Positions 22,538 through 34,800 of a stretch of DNA of 64,000 bases are shown here, piece by piece. The translations under genes were made by a program, and so were the position numbers. The stretch's first letter is position 1. Every line of letters starts with the position of its first letter. Source of the stretch: Primulina eburnea (Eukaryota > Streptophyta > Magnoliopsida > Lamiales > Gesneriaceae); contig NC_133104.1 in NCBI RefSeq assembly GCF_022965805.1, positions 38,546,682-38,610,681 of the forward strand, written 5' to 3'. The notes beneath the pieces are model-generated. The model was not told where the DNA came from. It searched no databases and saw only the letters and a list, made by a program, of their open reading frames with translations.

Positions 22538-22738
22538 GGGGACAACGAGAAAACGGGAGTATTCCGCCAGAGCCTCGAGGCTTTGTATCAGAATACGACG
22601 GAGGAACAAAAGCAGCTCAATGAAGAGATCAAAGAGCTCATGGTCGAGATGATGGACTTTCTGAGAAGGAATATCGAAGACGCTACTCGTGAGGGACATG
22701 CGCTCTGTTGGAGGAATTTCCTTTTCTTGTTTCTGTAA
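22538..22738 (+). pseudogene. Possible gene fragment with coiled-coil character
   Basis: A 66-codon frame follows a stop at 22535-22537. It reads VFRQSLEALYQNTTEEQKQ and LNEEIKELMVEMMDFLRRN before a TAA at 22736. The heptad-like Leu/Glu/Lys pattern and balanced codon use look like protein, unlike the AT-rich surroundings. There is no ATG at its start and no flanking exon I recognise, so this is either a remnant or an exon of an unrecognised gene. Family unknown. Confidence 0.3.
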
Positions 22739-23400
22739 TGCATGAAAGAAGAAGCTGCTGCTCGAAAACAAATACACGTGGTCGTGTTTCAGAAATACCT
22801 TAGTTCTTTCATTTTTTTATTTTCAAATCATCAGGCTACTGAAAAAAATGCATGCAACGACAGTACTTTTGTGATTAATGAATATATATGCCAAAAAAAT
22901 ATAAAACAAGAATTGTTGATTATAAATTAATATAGAACGCAGCACCAACTGAACTACATAGCAATTGCAATATTCTTTGAAATTTATATAAATACATGCA
23001 GAAACAACCAAGAAAACAAATTCCGGTGATACAACCTACTGATAAAAATGGAGTTATAACTCTTCTCATTGTCAGCATTTGGGAAGGAATCAAATCCATA
23101 TTTCATCTCACTTGAGACCACATAAGAATCATCTTCAATCCCACTTGAGTGATATTCTTCTTCTCCGTTCAGCTTCTCTTCAAAAATAAGCATTATATGC
23201 TCCAATTGCTTTGTCATCCGTTTTGAAAGACAACTTCATGAATATGTTTTAATGCGTATTCCTCTGAAAACAACATAGAATTTATTCTTGCTCTTATTTT
23301 TTATATCTATAAACTCGAATCAGTAGAAAAATGTTGGATGGATGAATCTTCTTTTTATGTATAGACTTACTAAAGTTAAGAAAAACACGTCCTTTTCATT
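22739..23400. other. Intergenic, no gene seen
   Basis: AT-rich sequence with only short open frames of unconvincing composition. Confidence 0.45.
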
Positions 23401-23580
23401 ACAAAAACTTGTATGAGAAGTCTCACGGGTCGTATATGTGAGACGGATCTCTTATTTGGGTCATCCATGAAAAATTATTACTTTTTATACTAAGAGTATT
23501 ACTTTTTATTGTGAATATAGGTAAGTTTGACCAGTCTCACGGATTAAGATCCGTGAGACGGTCTCACATAAGACCCACTC
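23401..23580 (-). repeat. GTGAGAC small repeat, full copy (inverted)
   Basis: This is a near-complete 180-bp copy. It starts ACAAAAACTTGTATGAGA, carries GTCTCACGGGTCGTAT, and ends with GTGAGACGGTCTCACATAAG and ACCCACTC. The inner word GATCCGTGAGACGGTCTCAC is nearly palindromic. Confidence 0.8.
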
Positions 23581-26427
23581 CCTCTTCATATCATAAGAGT
23601 GTAATCAATACTTAAGAATCTTTGAAGAGGCTAGTCATCAACACATGCCTGCTACAACTATATATCTCTCAGAAAATGCAATTAAATCATTAATGTGATG
23701 AGATATCGAAGTCGAAATTTAAATATGATAATAGGTTGAAAATGATAAAATTGTCACATAAAATAATATATATTATCTAGACACCCTTTATATTTACCTT
23801 GAAAATTTAACTAGTTGGTTAGATTCTAGTAATTTAGCAGTGTTCATTTTAATATATCCAGCAAGAACACCTTGAAAATGATAATTCTCCTATAATATTA
23901 TAAAGACAACTAATGTAATCATCAGTTATTTTAATTCTTTCACTACTATTTACTCTTTTTGAAGTAGTATTGGGGGAGGGAAAGTCTCGGAACCTGACAT
24001 GCTACTAAACCAAATGGGTGGTGGAGACTACTATTTATTGTGTAGATGTGTGAGTTTAATGGAAATTTACCTCAGAAAGGATACAGGGTCCCGTGAAAAT
24101 TCTTGAAATCAATCGTTTTACCGAAACTGGCGATGCAACAAACGTCCCCAATATCTCATAGGCGGCATTAGGCACATCCTACGCCTCTTCGTAATTAATA
24201 TTCATCACATGTGGAGGCTTTATTACATATCTTTCTATGCCTAGCTAGCTAGCTAACTTATGGTGTGTGCTCTTTTTTGCATATTTTAGCAGTTGGCACC
24301 AACATTTGGTGTGCACGACATTGTCATCCATGTGATTTAGTGTTGAAATATCTTATAATGAAAAGACCATCTCGCCACCAATCCTCGTGGATGAAACTAT
24401 ATAAATTTAGTGTAACGTTCCAGATTCGACGACTGTCTTCACTATATCAAGACGAGTATTTCTAACGTACTTATGTTTTCACTCACACGCACCCTAGAAA
24501 ACTTTTTAATATAAATCCATGATATCGTGTCTTAAGAAACTTACTCCTTAGGTTTTGAACCATGTTGACAGCGAAAACACTATGTACGTACCCTTATTGT
24601 AATAATAATTAAAAAAACGTACATCCCAAGACTCATTTTAGATAACATGTAACAAATATGAAGATCCACGTCCAATTTTATGTCCCAAATAGTTAATCAA
24701 TGTATAAGTAAGTGAAGAAACGATGCTAAGTTATGTTTGATTGGAGAGGTGGAAATATGGAATAATGTATTATAATATAATTGTTGAAAGTGACCTGATC
24801 TATTGAAAATAGTGATTGATTGTTAATACAATGTTTGATACAAGTGGTTTCAATCGGAATAATTTGTGTGATTGAATATCAAGAAAGTGGATAAATAGTG
24901 TTGCTTCAAACCAAACAAGTGGTGACCAAGTATTATTAATCATATAAAAAAAGATTAAATATCATGTGTGTGTATACTGTGTGTTCGAACTCTAACAAAT
25001 ATGAGTAAACTAATATTTGGCTGTGTCCATGATAAATTTTTTTTTTAACCTAATTTTCCAGATTTCACTTATAATATGGTTAAGGTAAGGTGTGAGTGCC
25101 GAATTTCTAAAGGCCAAACTTAAACTCATCAAATATAAGTCAAAAGTGGTGGAGACTGCATAGCTTTTGGAGACAACGTGGTTTGGTCTTCTATAACTCT
25201 CCATCATCTACAAATTTTCATATCTAGATACATGATTAGTTCTTTTGTGACACAGTTTCATGAATCTATTTTCGTAAGACATGTCAACTCAATTTATATT
25301 TAAAAATTAAAGTAAAACTTTTAGCATAAAATATAATATTTTTCACTAAAATCCATCTCAGTGTGTGATATATAATTATTAATTAATAAGACTAAAACGC
25401 TACGAGTCAATATTATATATTTTTCTTGGTATATATTAAATAACAGCTTTCAAGAATGAAGCATGTACTAATTTACACAAGATGGAGAGCAGGTGATTGT
25501 ATGTATTTGTGCCCGGAAACAAACCGGAATTCACGGAGACCCACAACCGGTTGACTTATACGCGACGTGTTCAGATTTGGGGTAACCTAAAAAATTTAAA
25601 ACCGTAGACCTACTTTTGTTCTTTGTGTGTGTCCATATTTTTGAAAAAAAAAAGTGTAGGTGTAGGTGTATGTGTGTGTATTTTTTTTGGGCGTTGATTG
25701 CGGTTGGGAATAAAGCGTAACTAATTGGTGCTTTTTCTTCTTCTTTTGCCTTTTTTTTGTTTATCTTATCGTTTCCATATTCACACCAGAGTTAACTTTC
25801 TTTCTTTCTTTCTTGCTTTTCTACCTTTGAATAAAGCAAACGCTTCATTTTATGCGCAGTGGGAACAATATCCTCATTCCTGCCCCCCATTTGGTATTAC
25901 CACACAGCCCTTTTCAACTTTTAAATGAACAAAATACGTAATTCCAATCGAGGTTTCCCCACATTCGAAACATGGACTTTGACCACATGATAGGCCAACG
26001 ATTAGTTCATGCACAAACTAAACCAATTCTGATCCACCACAAGGCACGGTGGTTCTTGCCGACATTTCAAGAATTTGGTGCCTATCGAGCTTCAAATCAG
26101 TTATAATATCAATACCGAAGTAAAAGTAAATTAATTCAGAGTCTCAGAGCACATGTTTGAATCTTTATATGTTTAGAAAAAAAATAGAAAATCAAATATG
26201 CTGATGCCATTCCCAGAATCAATTAATCTTAGTTTAGCACCGAACAAAAAACGTACTTCGAAGGCGGCCCCCTTCTTCCTCCGGAAAGCGCCAAACAAGA
26301 GCACATGCATCTTCCCCATCATCAAGAATGCATTAATTGCAGTAGTTTCAATCTTTTTAAAGTAAATACAAACCCATTTATTTATCTATCTCGGCCCATT
26401 TTTCTTTACCAATGGCGCTCCTCTCTC
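23581..26427. other. Intergenic, upstream of the endoglucanase gene
   Basis: No gene was recognised. Bases about 25245-25375 resemble a decayed GTGAGAC repeat. Confidence 0.4.
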
Positions 26428-26510
26428 CATATATACTGCCCTTTTAGCTCTTTCTTTTCTCACAAACCCATTTCCCTCTCTCCCCCCTTCCCTTTCCCTT
26501 TCCCTCTGTA
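26428..26510 (+). promoter_or_regulatory. Core promoter region of the endoglucanase: TATA-like box and pyrimidine patch
   Basis: CATATATACTG near 26428 is a plausible TATA box. It is followed at about 26471-26510 by a long C/T run (CTCTCTCCCCCCTTCCCTTT), a plant Y-patch. The ATG lies about 155 bases further on. Confidence 0.4.
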
Positions 26511-26664
26511 TGAGTTCTTTCATTAGTTTAAGCTCATAAATCAGATACTACATTGCGTACGCGAAGAGGGAATACCTCTCTTACATTATATATTTATATA
26601 TAGCAAAACAGATCTGTATACTAAACAATATAAGTTTTTTCTGAGTTTACAGTACGATATATTA

Positions 26665-29600
26665 ATGGAGAAATCCGCGGGACTTTGTTTTTCAATGGCT
26701 ACCCTGTTTCTGATACTTGGGGTTCTGCTTCCTCGGGACAATGGCTGCCCATGACTATGGCCAAGCTCTGACTAAGAGCATTCTTTTCTTTGAAGCTCAA
26801 AGATCTGGTTACTTACCCAACTCCCAGAGAGTGCAATGGAGGGGTAATTCTGGCCTTAATGACGGAAAACTTAATGGGGTGTGTTGTAGCTCCGCTTTTT
26901 ACTCCCTACAATTTTCTGTCCTGTTTCTGCGTTTAGCTCGACTAATTCTTGAAATCTGGCAGGTGGATCTGGTGGGAGGATACTACGATGCAGGGGACAA
27001 TGTCAAGTTCGGTTTGCCCATGGCGTTCACCATTACCATGATGTCGTGGAGCGTGATAGAATACGGTGGGCAAATGGGTGGCAGTGGTGAACTTGGCCAC
27101 GCCATTGATGCTATCAAGTGGGGCACTGATTATCTCATCAAAGCTCATCCCCAACCTTACGTTCTCTATGGAGAGGTAAGTAAACTCCTGTTCAGTTTTG
27201 TGCATTCGACTGTGGAAGAAATGATTAGATTTTTAGGTTGTCGTTTTCCCTGGAAATTAGAACTTAAATATTATACAAATCTAGTATTTGTTAAGTTCAG
27301 ATCTTTAAAATCGGGATTAATTTATTATTACTGATTATGTTCTACCAACGACTTGATGTGATTTGTCACTGTTGATGCAGGTTGGAGATGGAAACACAGA
27401 CCACTACTGCTGGCAGAGGCCAGAGGACATGACCACCTCAAGGGCGGCTTACAGGATCGACCCCAGCCGTCCGGGATCCGACCTGGCCGGCGAGACCGCC
27501 GCCGCCATGGCTGCTGCCTCCATCGTCTTCCGCCGCTACAATCCTTCCTACTCGGCGCTGCTCCTTAAACACGCGTCCCAGGTAAGCTAATAACTAATCG
27601 ATTCTTCTTCAGCTTCAGCTTTTGAGTGTGGCGTGGGCGTATTATAGCAAGCGGTTGGGTGTGAAACGGTCGCAGTAATTAGTTAGTTATGGGGGCTCAG
27701 CTTTTAGTGAGTGAGGTTGTTTTCGGTGCATTATAGAAGTGGGCACCACATTTATCACTAAATCTACGGTGATAGTGATATGTGCATGCGAAGCGATCTG
27801 CTTCTTGGCGCATTTTAGCACCATACTTATAACAAGACATTTAATCCATATCGTATTAGCTATGAATCATTTACTATTATAACTGAAATTAATGCAATGG
27901 TTTATTTTGGGTTGATTTCATCCTACATATAGGGCACTACTCACATGATAGAATCAAGAGCTTAAATTTAACCACACATACACGGGGTCCACTAATTTTT
28001 TTTTAAAATCACATGTGTGTGAATTTGTCCATCCAAATCATGTGGAGGCAGTACCCTCTTAGATAGCATCGACTTAACCATCACAAAATAATTAAAGATT
28101 TTACGTTTATTATTTTTCATTTTAAATATAGATTAATTAACTTATATATAAAAATATATGATATCGTTTTACAAGAAACTTGTTCATCATAATTTCATCT
28201 TTTTAATTGAATTTAATTTAACTCATGCAAACGTTAGATAATTATTAATAATGTGCTTAGATAGATACATTTGAAATTTAATTAATAATTTATATATTAT
28301 AAATAATTGTGATTTATTTGAAATATACTTAAATTTTTTAAAATCAAATCCTTGACCTAAATTTATTATCATAAAGCATATAACGTAATTTGTCGCTGCC
28401 TGATTAATTTTTAATGCATAAAATAAAATTTATATTTACAATAAATTAAAGTGATACAAAATCTTTCGGCGCATAAAACGGGTCATGTGCAAATCTGGCC
28501 GTATATCACGGGCATTGTCTAGGACCGTACGTGTAGGGTGATCTTTCAATCCCAACCGTTCAATAAAAATTTCATTGCATCCGGACACGGTTGTCGGTGC
28601 AAGGGAACCACTGTTGGAATGCCCATTTTGCCCTTACTTGTTCCATCTAAGTCTAACAACCGACTCTTTTTTCTTTGTTTCAGCTGTTTGGTTTTGCGGA
28701 CAAATACAGGGGCAAATACGACAATAGCATCACCGTAGCACAGAAGTACTACCGATCAGTCAGCGGATATGCTGTACGTGATCCCACCATTAATTTCTTG
28801 GATTAATATATATACAAAACTTAATCCCTTTTCCATGTTCTTTGATTATTTAAAAATTGAATTTGTGTTTTTGGGCAGGATGAATTGTTGTGGGCAGCTG
28901 CATGGATGTACAAGGCTACGAATAATCAGTACTACTTGAACTACTTGGGGAACAATGGTGATTCTCTTGGAGGAACCGGTTGGGCTATGACTGAATTTGG
29001 TTGGGACGTTAAGTATGCTGGTGTTCAGACCCTTGTGGCTAAGGTATATTATTGGCAAATGGAATGTGATTGAGAAAAAAGAATTTAAGAAGACGTAGCC
29101 ATATGATTTATTTGTAACTGTTTTAACTCCTAGATATTTTATGTGGATAATAGATTTGTAAATTTTCTGAAAAATTATATCAAGTTTGGTTTGAGACGTC
29201 CTGCAAAAAGTATTAGGAGCTTTCAGTTTGAGACAACCAAGGAATTTCAGTTAATATTTACTGATGATTGGCCTTTTTATCTTCTTGCAGTTCTTGATGG
29301 CAGGGAAAGGTGGTCGATACACATCAGTCTTTGAGGAGTATAAAGAAAAGGCTGAGTTCTTCATGTGTTCTTGTCTTGGAAAAGGGACGCGGAATGTTCA
29401 AAGAACTCCTGGTGGCCTCCTTTTCCGGCAGAGATGGAACAACATGCAGTTTGTCACCAGTGCTTCATTCCTCATGACAGTCTACTCTGACTATCTTTCT
29501 TCTGCTGGCCAGTCCCTTAAGTGTGCATCCGGCAATGTCTCACCCACTGAGCTTCTTTCATTTGCTAAATCTCAGGTGTTTTTACCGACAACAACTATTC

Positions 29601-30597
29601 TATATATGATGCAATATATGATGCAAAAGCATTCATGGTTAAATGAAACTGAAACGATTTTTTTATGATCCTTAGGTGGACTACATTCTTGGAGACAACC
29701 CGCGAGCCACGAGTTACATGGTTGGATATGGAAACAATTATCCAAGACAAGTGCACCACAGGGGTTCCTCTATTGTGTCTTTTAAGGTGAACCCTTCATT
29801 TGTCAGCTGCAGGGGCGGATATGCCACTTGGTATAGCCGAAAGGGAAGCGACCCAAATCCTCTTACTGGAGCTCTTGTGGGTGGACCTGATGCTTACGAC
29901 AATTTTGCTGATGAACGAGACAATTATGAGCAAACCGAGCCAGCTACTTACAACAACGCTCCACTCATGGGCTTATTGGCAAGGCTACATGGTGGTCACA
30001 GCGGCTATAATCAGCTCCATCCAGGTTAGTTAAATATATTCAAATACGCATCTTCTGCAAGTTTTCATGCGGCGTTGCCTTCAAGAATTAACGCCTTTTT
30101 TTCCATTTGTGACCTCAGTGGAGCTACCTGCGCTTAAACCGATTAATATGACTCCAAAGGAAGCTGTAAATCCATCTTCAGGTACCATTTATCATCTCTT
30201 GTTTCTTGTTCAAGGTGTCTGTTTACTTGTGAGAAACTTCTTAGATGAAAGAAATATTGATTCTTGGATTGCATATTTAACAGCAAACTTCTGTTTTGCA
30301 GGGACGACGAACCCAATTTCTATTGCTCAAAAGCTAACAGCTTCATGGGTTCAAAATGGGGTAACTTATCGCCGATACTCAACAACAATCACCAATAAAT
30401 CTTCGAAGAGTGTGGAGAACTTGAAGCTCAGCATTTCCAAACTATATGGTCCTGTATGGGGTCTCACAAAGGCTGGTGACTCTTATTTGTTCCCATCGTG
30501 GATCAACAATTTAGCTGCTGGAAGAAGCATGGAGTTTGTTTATATCCACTCAGCTTCACCAGCAGAGGTCTCAGTATCAAGTTATACTCTTGTTTAA
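26665..30597 (+). CDS. Endo-1,4-beta-glucanase, GH9 class C with CBM49; frame break after signal peptide
   Basis: Exons are 26665-26878, 26963-27175, 27381-27581, 28684-28773, 28879-29043, 29291-29575, 29676-30024, 30119-30181 and 30302-30597. All joins are GT-AG and in phase, about 624 aa in total. The enzyme would cut beta-1,4-glucan in the cell wall. It shows YYDAGDN (catalytic Asp), [18 protein letters not shown] with the active-site His (about 416) and [19 protein letters not shown] with the Asp/Glu pair (about 468-477). The C-terminal CBM49 carries [13 protein letters not shown] and [19 protein letters not shown]. This resembles Arabidopsis endoglucanase 6 (GH9C2). Oddity: the frame from ATG 26665 encodes a good signal peptide but stops at 26752-26754, while the catalytic frame starts without ATG until 26741. 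One base is in excess somewhere in 26714-26751. Either the gene is broken or truncated, or this is a sequence error; every other exon is intact. Confidence 0.88.
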
Positions 30598-31833
30598 GCT
30601 GTTCATCACATCTGTTTTAGCTAGATGGTGATCAAGAATTCTGCAGCTCCATGACAAGAAAATCTATATTTCCATCCCTTTTTTTTCAGCGACTGTTAGT
30701 TCAATTACCTGTTGATTTGTGATCTGAGTAGGGCTTGCTTTTAGATGAAGTCTTGGTGCATAAGGTTGATAATCGGGGAGAGAAAGGAGCGACGAGACGT
30801 TGAAAACAGGTGCTCATCCTCTTTCTTCTCCACTTCACCAGCCATAGGATACATATATCCAGAGATTTAGATATAGACAGTACAAGAGTGAGAATCACAA
30901 GACAATTTACTTCTCGATATTATCTGTCTTTTTTTTTATCTGTTCTTCAGAAAAAATGTTGGATTTGTTGTGTAGCCTTTATGGCAGATACTATTGACAA
31001 TTTACTTCTCAATAGTATCTGTCTTTTTTATTTGTTCTTCAATAGTATTCTGTGGTATTATGTTGTAAACTTTATGGCAGCTTATATTTTGCCATTTGAC
31101 GTTGTAGTTTGAGCAAATCCCTTGGTGTTTCTTGATTTTTTTTTTTAAAAATATCTTTTTTCTATGTTTCATGGAAAACGCAATAATTGACATGCGACTT
31201 TGAATGTAACATTTGGAAGAGAGCCTAATGTTGCAATAGAAGAAAGTCGTGTGTTATGAGAGCTAAATTTGGGCAATTACATGCGATTAAGACAAATAAA
31301 GGACTCACATTTCAATCATTAGGGGTCCAGACATGAGACATCGAAAAGAATCCATTCGGCAACATTTTTGGTTCTCACATGATTCTTAATTGGAACCAAG
31401 TAATATATATTTGGAGTCCAAAAACTTATTAATATGAAATCTATGATACCTTCACATCAATATTTAATATTTAAAATTACTTGATAAGAATTCAAATATC
31501 AGATTTGTGATATCATCGATGAATGACTAATTATTTACGGATATGACATGAGAGTCGAGACACAAACAAAGGAAACAATTAGCCATACGACGAAGCTGCA
31601 TTCCAGATATATGCGTGCAAGAAAATATGTTCAATCCAGATTTCTATCCACAATTCCATCGAGTAGAATTGGGAATCTTTAATACCAAAACGTCAAAACA
31701 TTCAACATAACAGCCTTCGACATAAAGAGTATATATCTTTGAACATTGCAATAGTTACTGAAGACACGAGGTGTACTAATCAACCAAATGTAACTCTGTA
31801 AGCAAATACCAAATATCACCTTAGAAGAGTCTG
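30598..31833. other. Intergenic between convergent endoglucanase and LACS genes
   Basis: This holds the 3' ends of both genes, which face each other. About 30890-31080 contains a short duplicated phrase (ACAATTTACTTCTC..TATCTGTCTTTTTT twice, about 110 bases apart). No gene is seen. Confidence 0.5.
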
Positions 31834-34800
31834 TTATTTCTTGTACAATTTGTCAATCTCGTTCTGCGAGGGAAAGAACATGTCATTGTATTTTCAACAT
31901 ATATAAAACAAAAACTATCAAATGGCTCTGAGTAAACTCAAAATCCTAGATCAGCCCTTACACACATAGGCACACACAATCGACAATCTAAACATAAACT
32001 GACCTTGTAATATTTAAGCAACTGAGGCCTTTTCTTCTTAAATGTTGGTGTGATGAGGTCTCGTTCCATATCAAATGGAACGGGATCGAGGTGCACAGCC
32101 TTAATGAATTCAAAACCCTTCAACTGCAAAACTCAAATAAAATCGAAAGAGTAAGATAAAAGAGTGAAACTCATTCAAAGAAAGCAGGTCGAGATAGAAT
32201 ACGAGTGGAACAGATCATGTAAACTAAAAGGAAAAACCTTCTTCTCTTTTGCTATTCGCGTGAGTTCTTCAATGAAGTATTCTTTCACTTTGACATGTTC
32301 ACAGAGGGCATTAAAGTCACCAGATATACCAGTCTGTTCAGCCCATTGTTCCACGGCTTGCTTTTTAGGGTTAATAATCGCAATGAGAAATGATTCAAAG
32401 CTGTTACCATAAACCCATATCTGCACTCCAAAATTTATGCAATTCAAATATCATATAACAGCACCATGGTGTATTTCTTATTAGAAACACCAGATTTTCC
32501 AAGTTAATTAGTTTGTCAAAGATACCAGAGAAGGAATCATACAATATTGGTATTTCACGGCCATTGCTAAAAATTGATTAAAAACCATGTCGCAGGAATT
32601 TACTCTAAAGGCTGTGAATAGAACAATGACACCCTACGTATCTGTATGATGTTAAGCTAATTTTAAGAGATAAGACATGAACTAAGGATACAATAATCTA
32701 ACCAGAACAAACCAATACGTACATACCGAGTCAATATCTGGAACAAGACCATAAATATTTTCTAAGTTCTCCACTGCAACATATTCTCCTTGTGAGAGTT
32801 TAAAGATGTTCTTCTTGCGGTCAATTATTTTCAAGCTCCCATTTGGTTGCCATTCACCAATATCCCCTGGTAAAATGGAGTTTCATCAAAATCAGGATGT
32901 AAAACATAAGGGGCTGGGCTAAATATCGATTCCAAAATAATGGAAAAGCAACCTGTGTGAAACCAGCCATCAATTAAGACTTCTTTGGTTAAATCGTCGC
33001 GTTTGAAATATCCTGAAAATAAAGTATCTCCACGTACACATACTTCTCCACGTGGAGTACTTGAAAGGGCATCATACCCGAGTTCGGGAACAGATTCCAG
33101 ACAAACATCCACATTGGGCACTGGGGGACCTACAGTACCCAGCATGTCGAGTTCATCCGGTATTGAAACGAATGTACCAGCACAAGTCTCAGTCAAACCT
33201 ATGTCACCAAGATATAATAAAAAGCGATAAGAAGTCAGAAAGCGGGATATACATAACCATGACCACAAGTAAATCGAGGTTCAGAGCACTCTAAACCAGC
33301 ATACGGCCAACATTTGCTCCTTTATATAAAAGCCCAAAGTTCTCTGATAGAACAAGTAATGGCCAGTGGAACATGAGCTTAACCTTTCAAAACAAAGCGT
33401 TTTTTCACATGGAACAGTTGAAAAGGATGGCTTCCAAATTATCCAACAGAATAAATGCAGCCTCAGAAGTTATGATGGATTGGACTGAAACATGCAAATT
33501 TTCAAGTAAAACTTCAAAGAAAAAGGAATTAGAAATTTAAATATTATTCCTCTCTGAAAATAATAAGAAATAAAACATTTCGTCGTTTAATGAAAAAGAT
33601 GTAACGAAAAGTCCATATGACGTCTTCACCAAAAACAACATATCAAGTGTTAAAATGCAGCAAAGCCATGAAGAAATGAATGAAATGCCTCATATGCACG
33701 AAGAAGCAGTTCTTTCAAAAGCCAATGATCGAAAACAAATTGAAAAAAAAACAGTGGGCTATTATAGCACAAAAACAATACCATATCCTTGAAGAACATA
33801 AGAACATGATACTACTCGGAGAAATTCTTCTACATGAGCCGCAAGAGGTGCTGCTCCAGATAAAATAAGTCTTACATTGCCCCCCAAACCTTCTTTTACC
33901 TAAAAGAGTACGCAAGGATAGTGCCAGTAACTATTCTGTCACAATTCATCGACTATGAATAGAGCAGAAACACTTCACAAATATGACATTGATTACATTG
34001 TTGAAAACAATTTTGTCACATAGTGGAGATGCCTCTGAATGTTTATAACCGTTCCTCATATTACGTAGTTTCCTGCACGATTTTCACAGCATGAAAGCAG
34101 CCCAATTAACCACTTGGATTAGGCTGTGAAAGCTTTAATTGATAATAATGTTTAGAACCATCATGATTTAAGTCAATACCTATTACTTCAAACAACAAGG
34201 TACATTGAAAAATTTCATTCGAGTAACGAGATATAAAATTTTAACAAAATAGAAGTTAAGTTCAGACAAGTGAGCATACGAATTCTGTTTAATTTTCTCA
34301 AAAGTACATCCGCGGTGGGTAAGAACTTACAAAGAGTGAGCAAAATTGAACAGGGTTTGCTTAATGAAACCTCCAGCAGCAATCTTCTGTTGCAAACCTG
34401 AAACAGCAAGATCCGTTGCAATAAAAACTCACCCAAGTTGATGCCAACAATAAGCAATGCATAAGCCATTATGACCACGATTATTTTATCGTCCTGAAAT
34501 TAGTACTTTAATTATATAAAATGATTATATATAAGTTCAAATAATAAATTATTTCCATAAAATTATGACCACGATTATTTTTATCATCCTGAAATTAGTA
34601 CTTTGATTATATAAAATGATTATATGTACGTTCAAATAATAAATTATTTCCATAAAATATTTGGCAAGTGGCGTTAATACAGTCATATATTAAAAGAAAT
34701 TGACCTGTCCAAATATTTGTTGGCATACAAGGTATATAACCAAGAGATGGAAAGCAAAATGTAGTAAAAATTGATCCATTAATAGAACATGCTAGTCCAC

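Noticed and set aside
24265..24465. 66-codon frame read as a small gene
   Set aside because: It has no upstream promoter signals or recognisable family, and similar-length frames occur by chance throughout the window.
24720..24930. Possible second foldback element (ATGTTTGATTGGAGAGG .. CAAACCAAACAAG)
   Set aside because: The inverted match is short and scattered, and no consistent ends or target duplication could be found.
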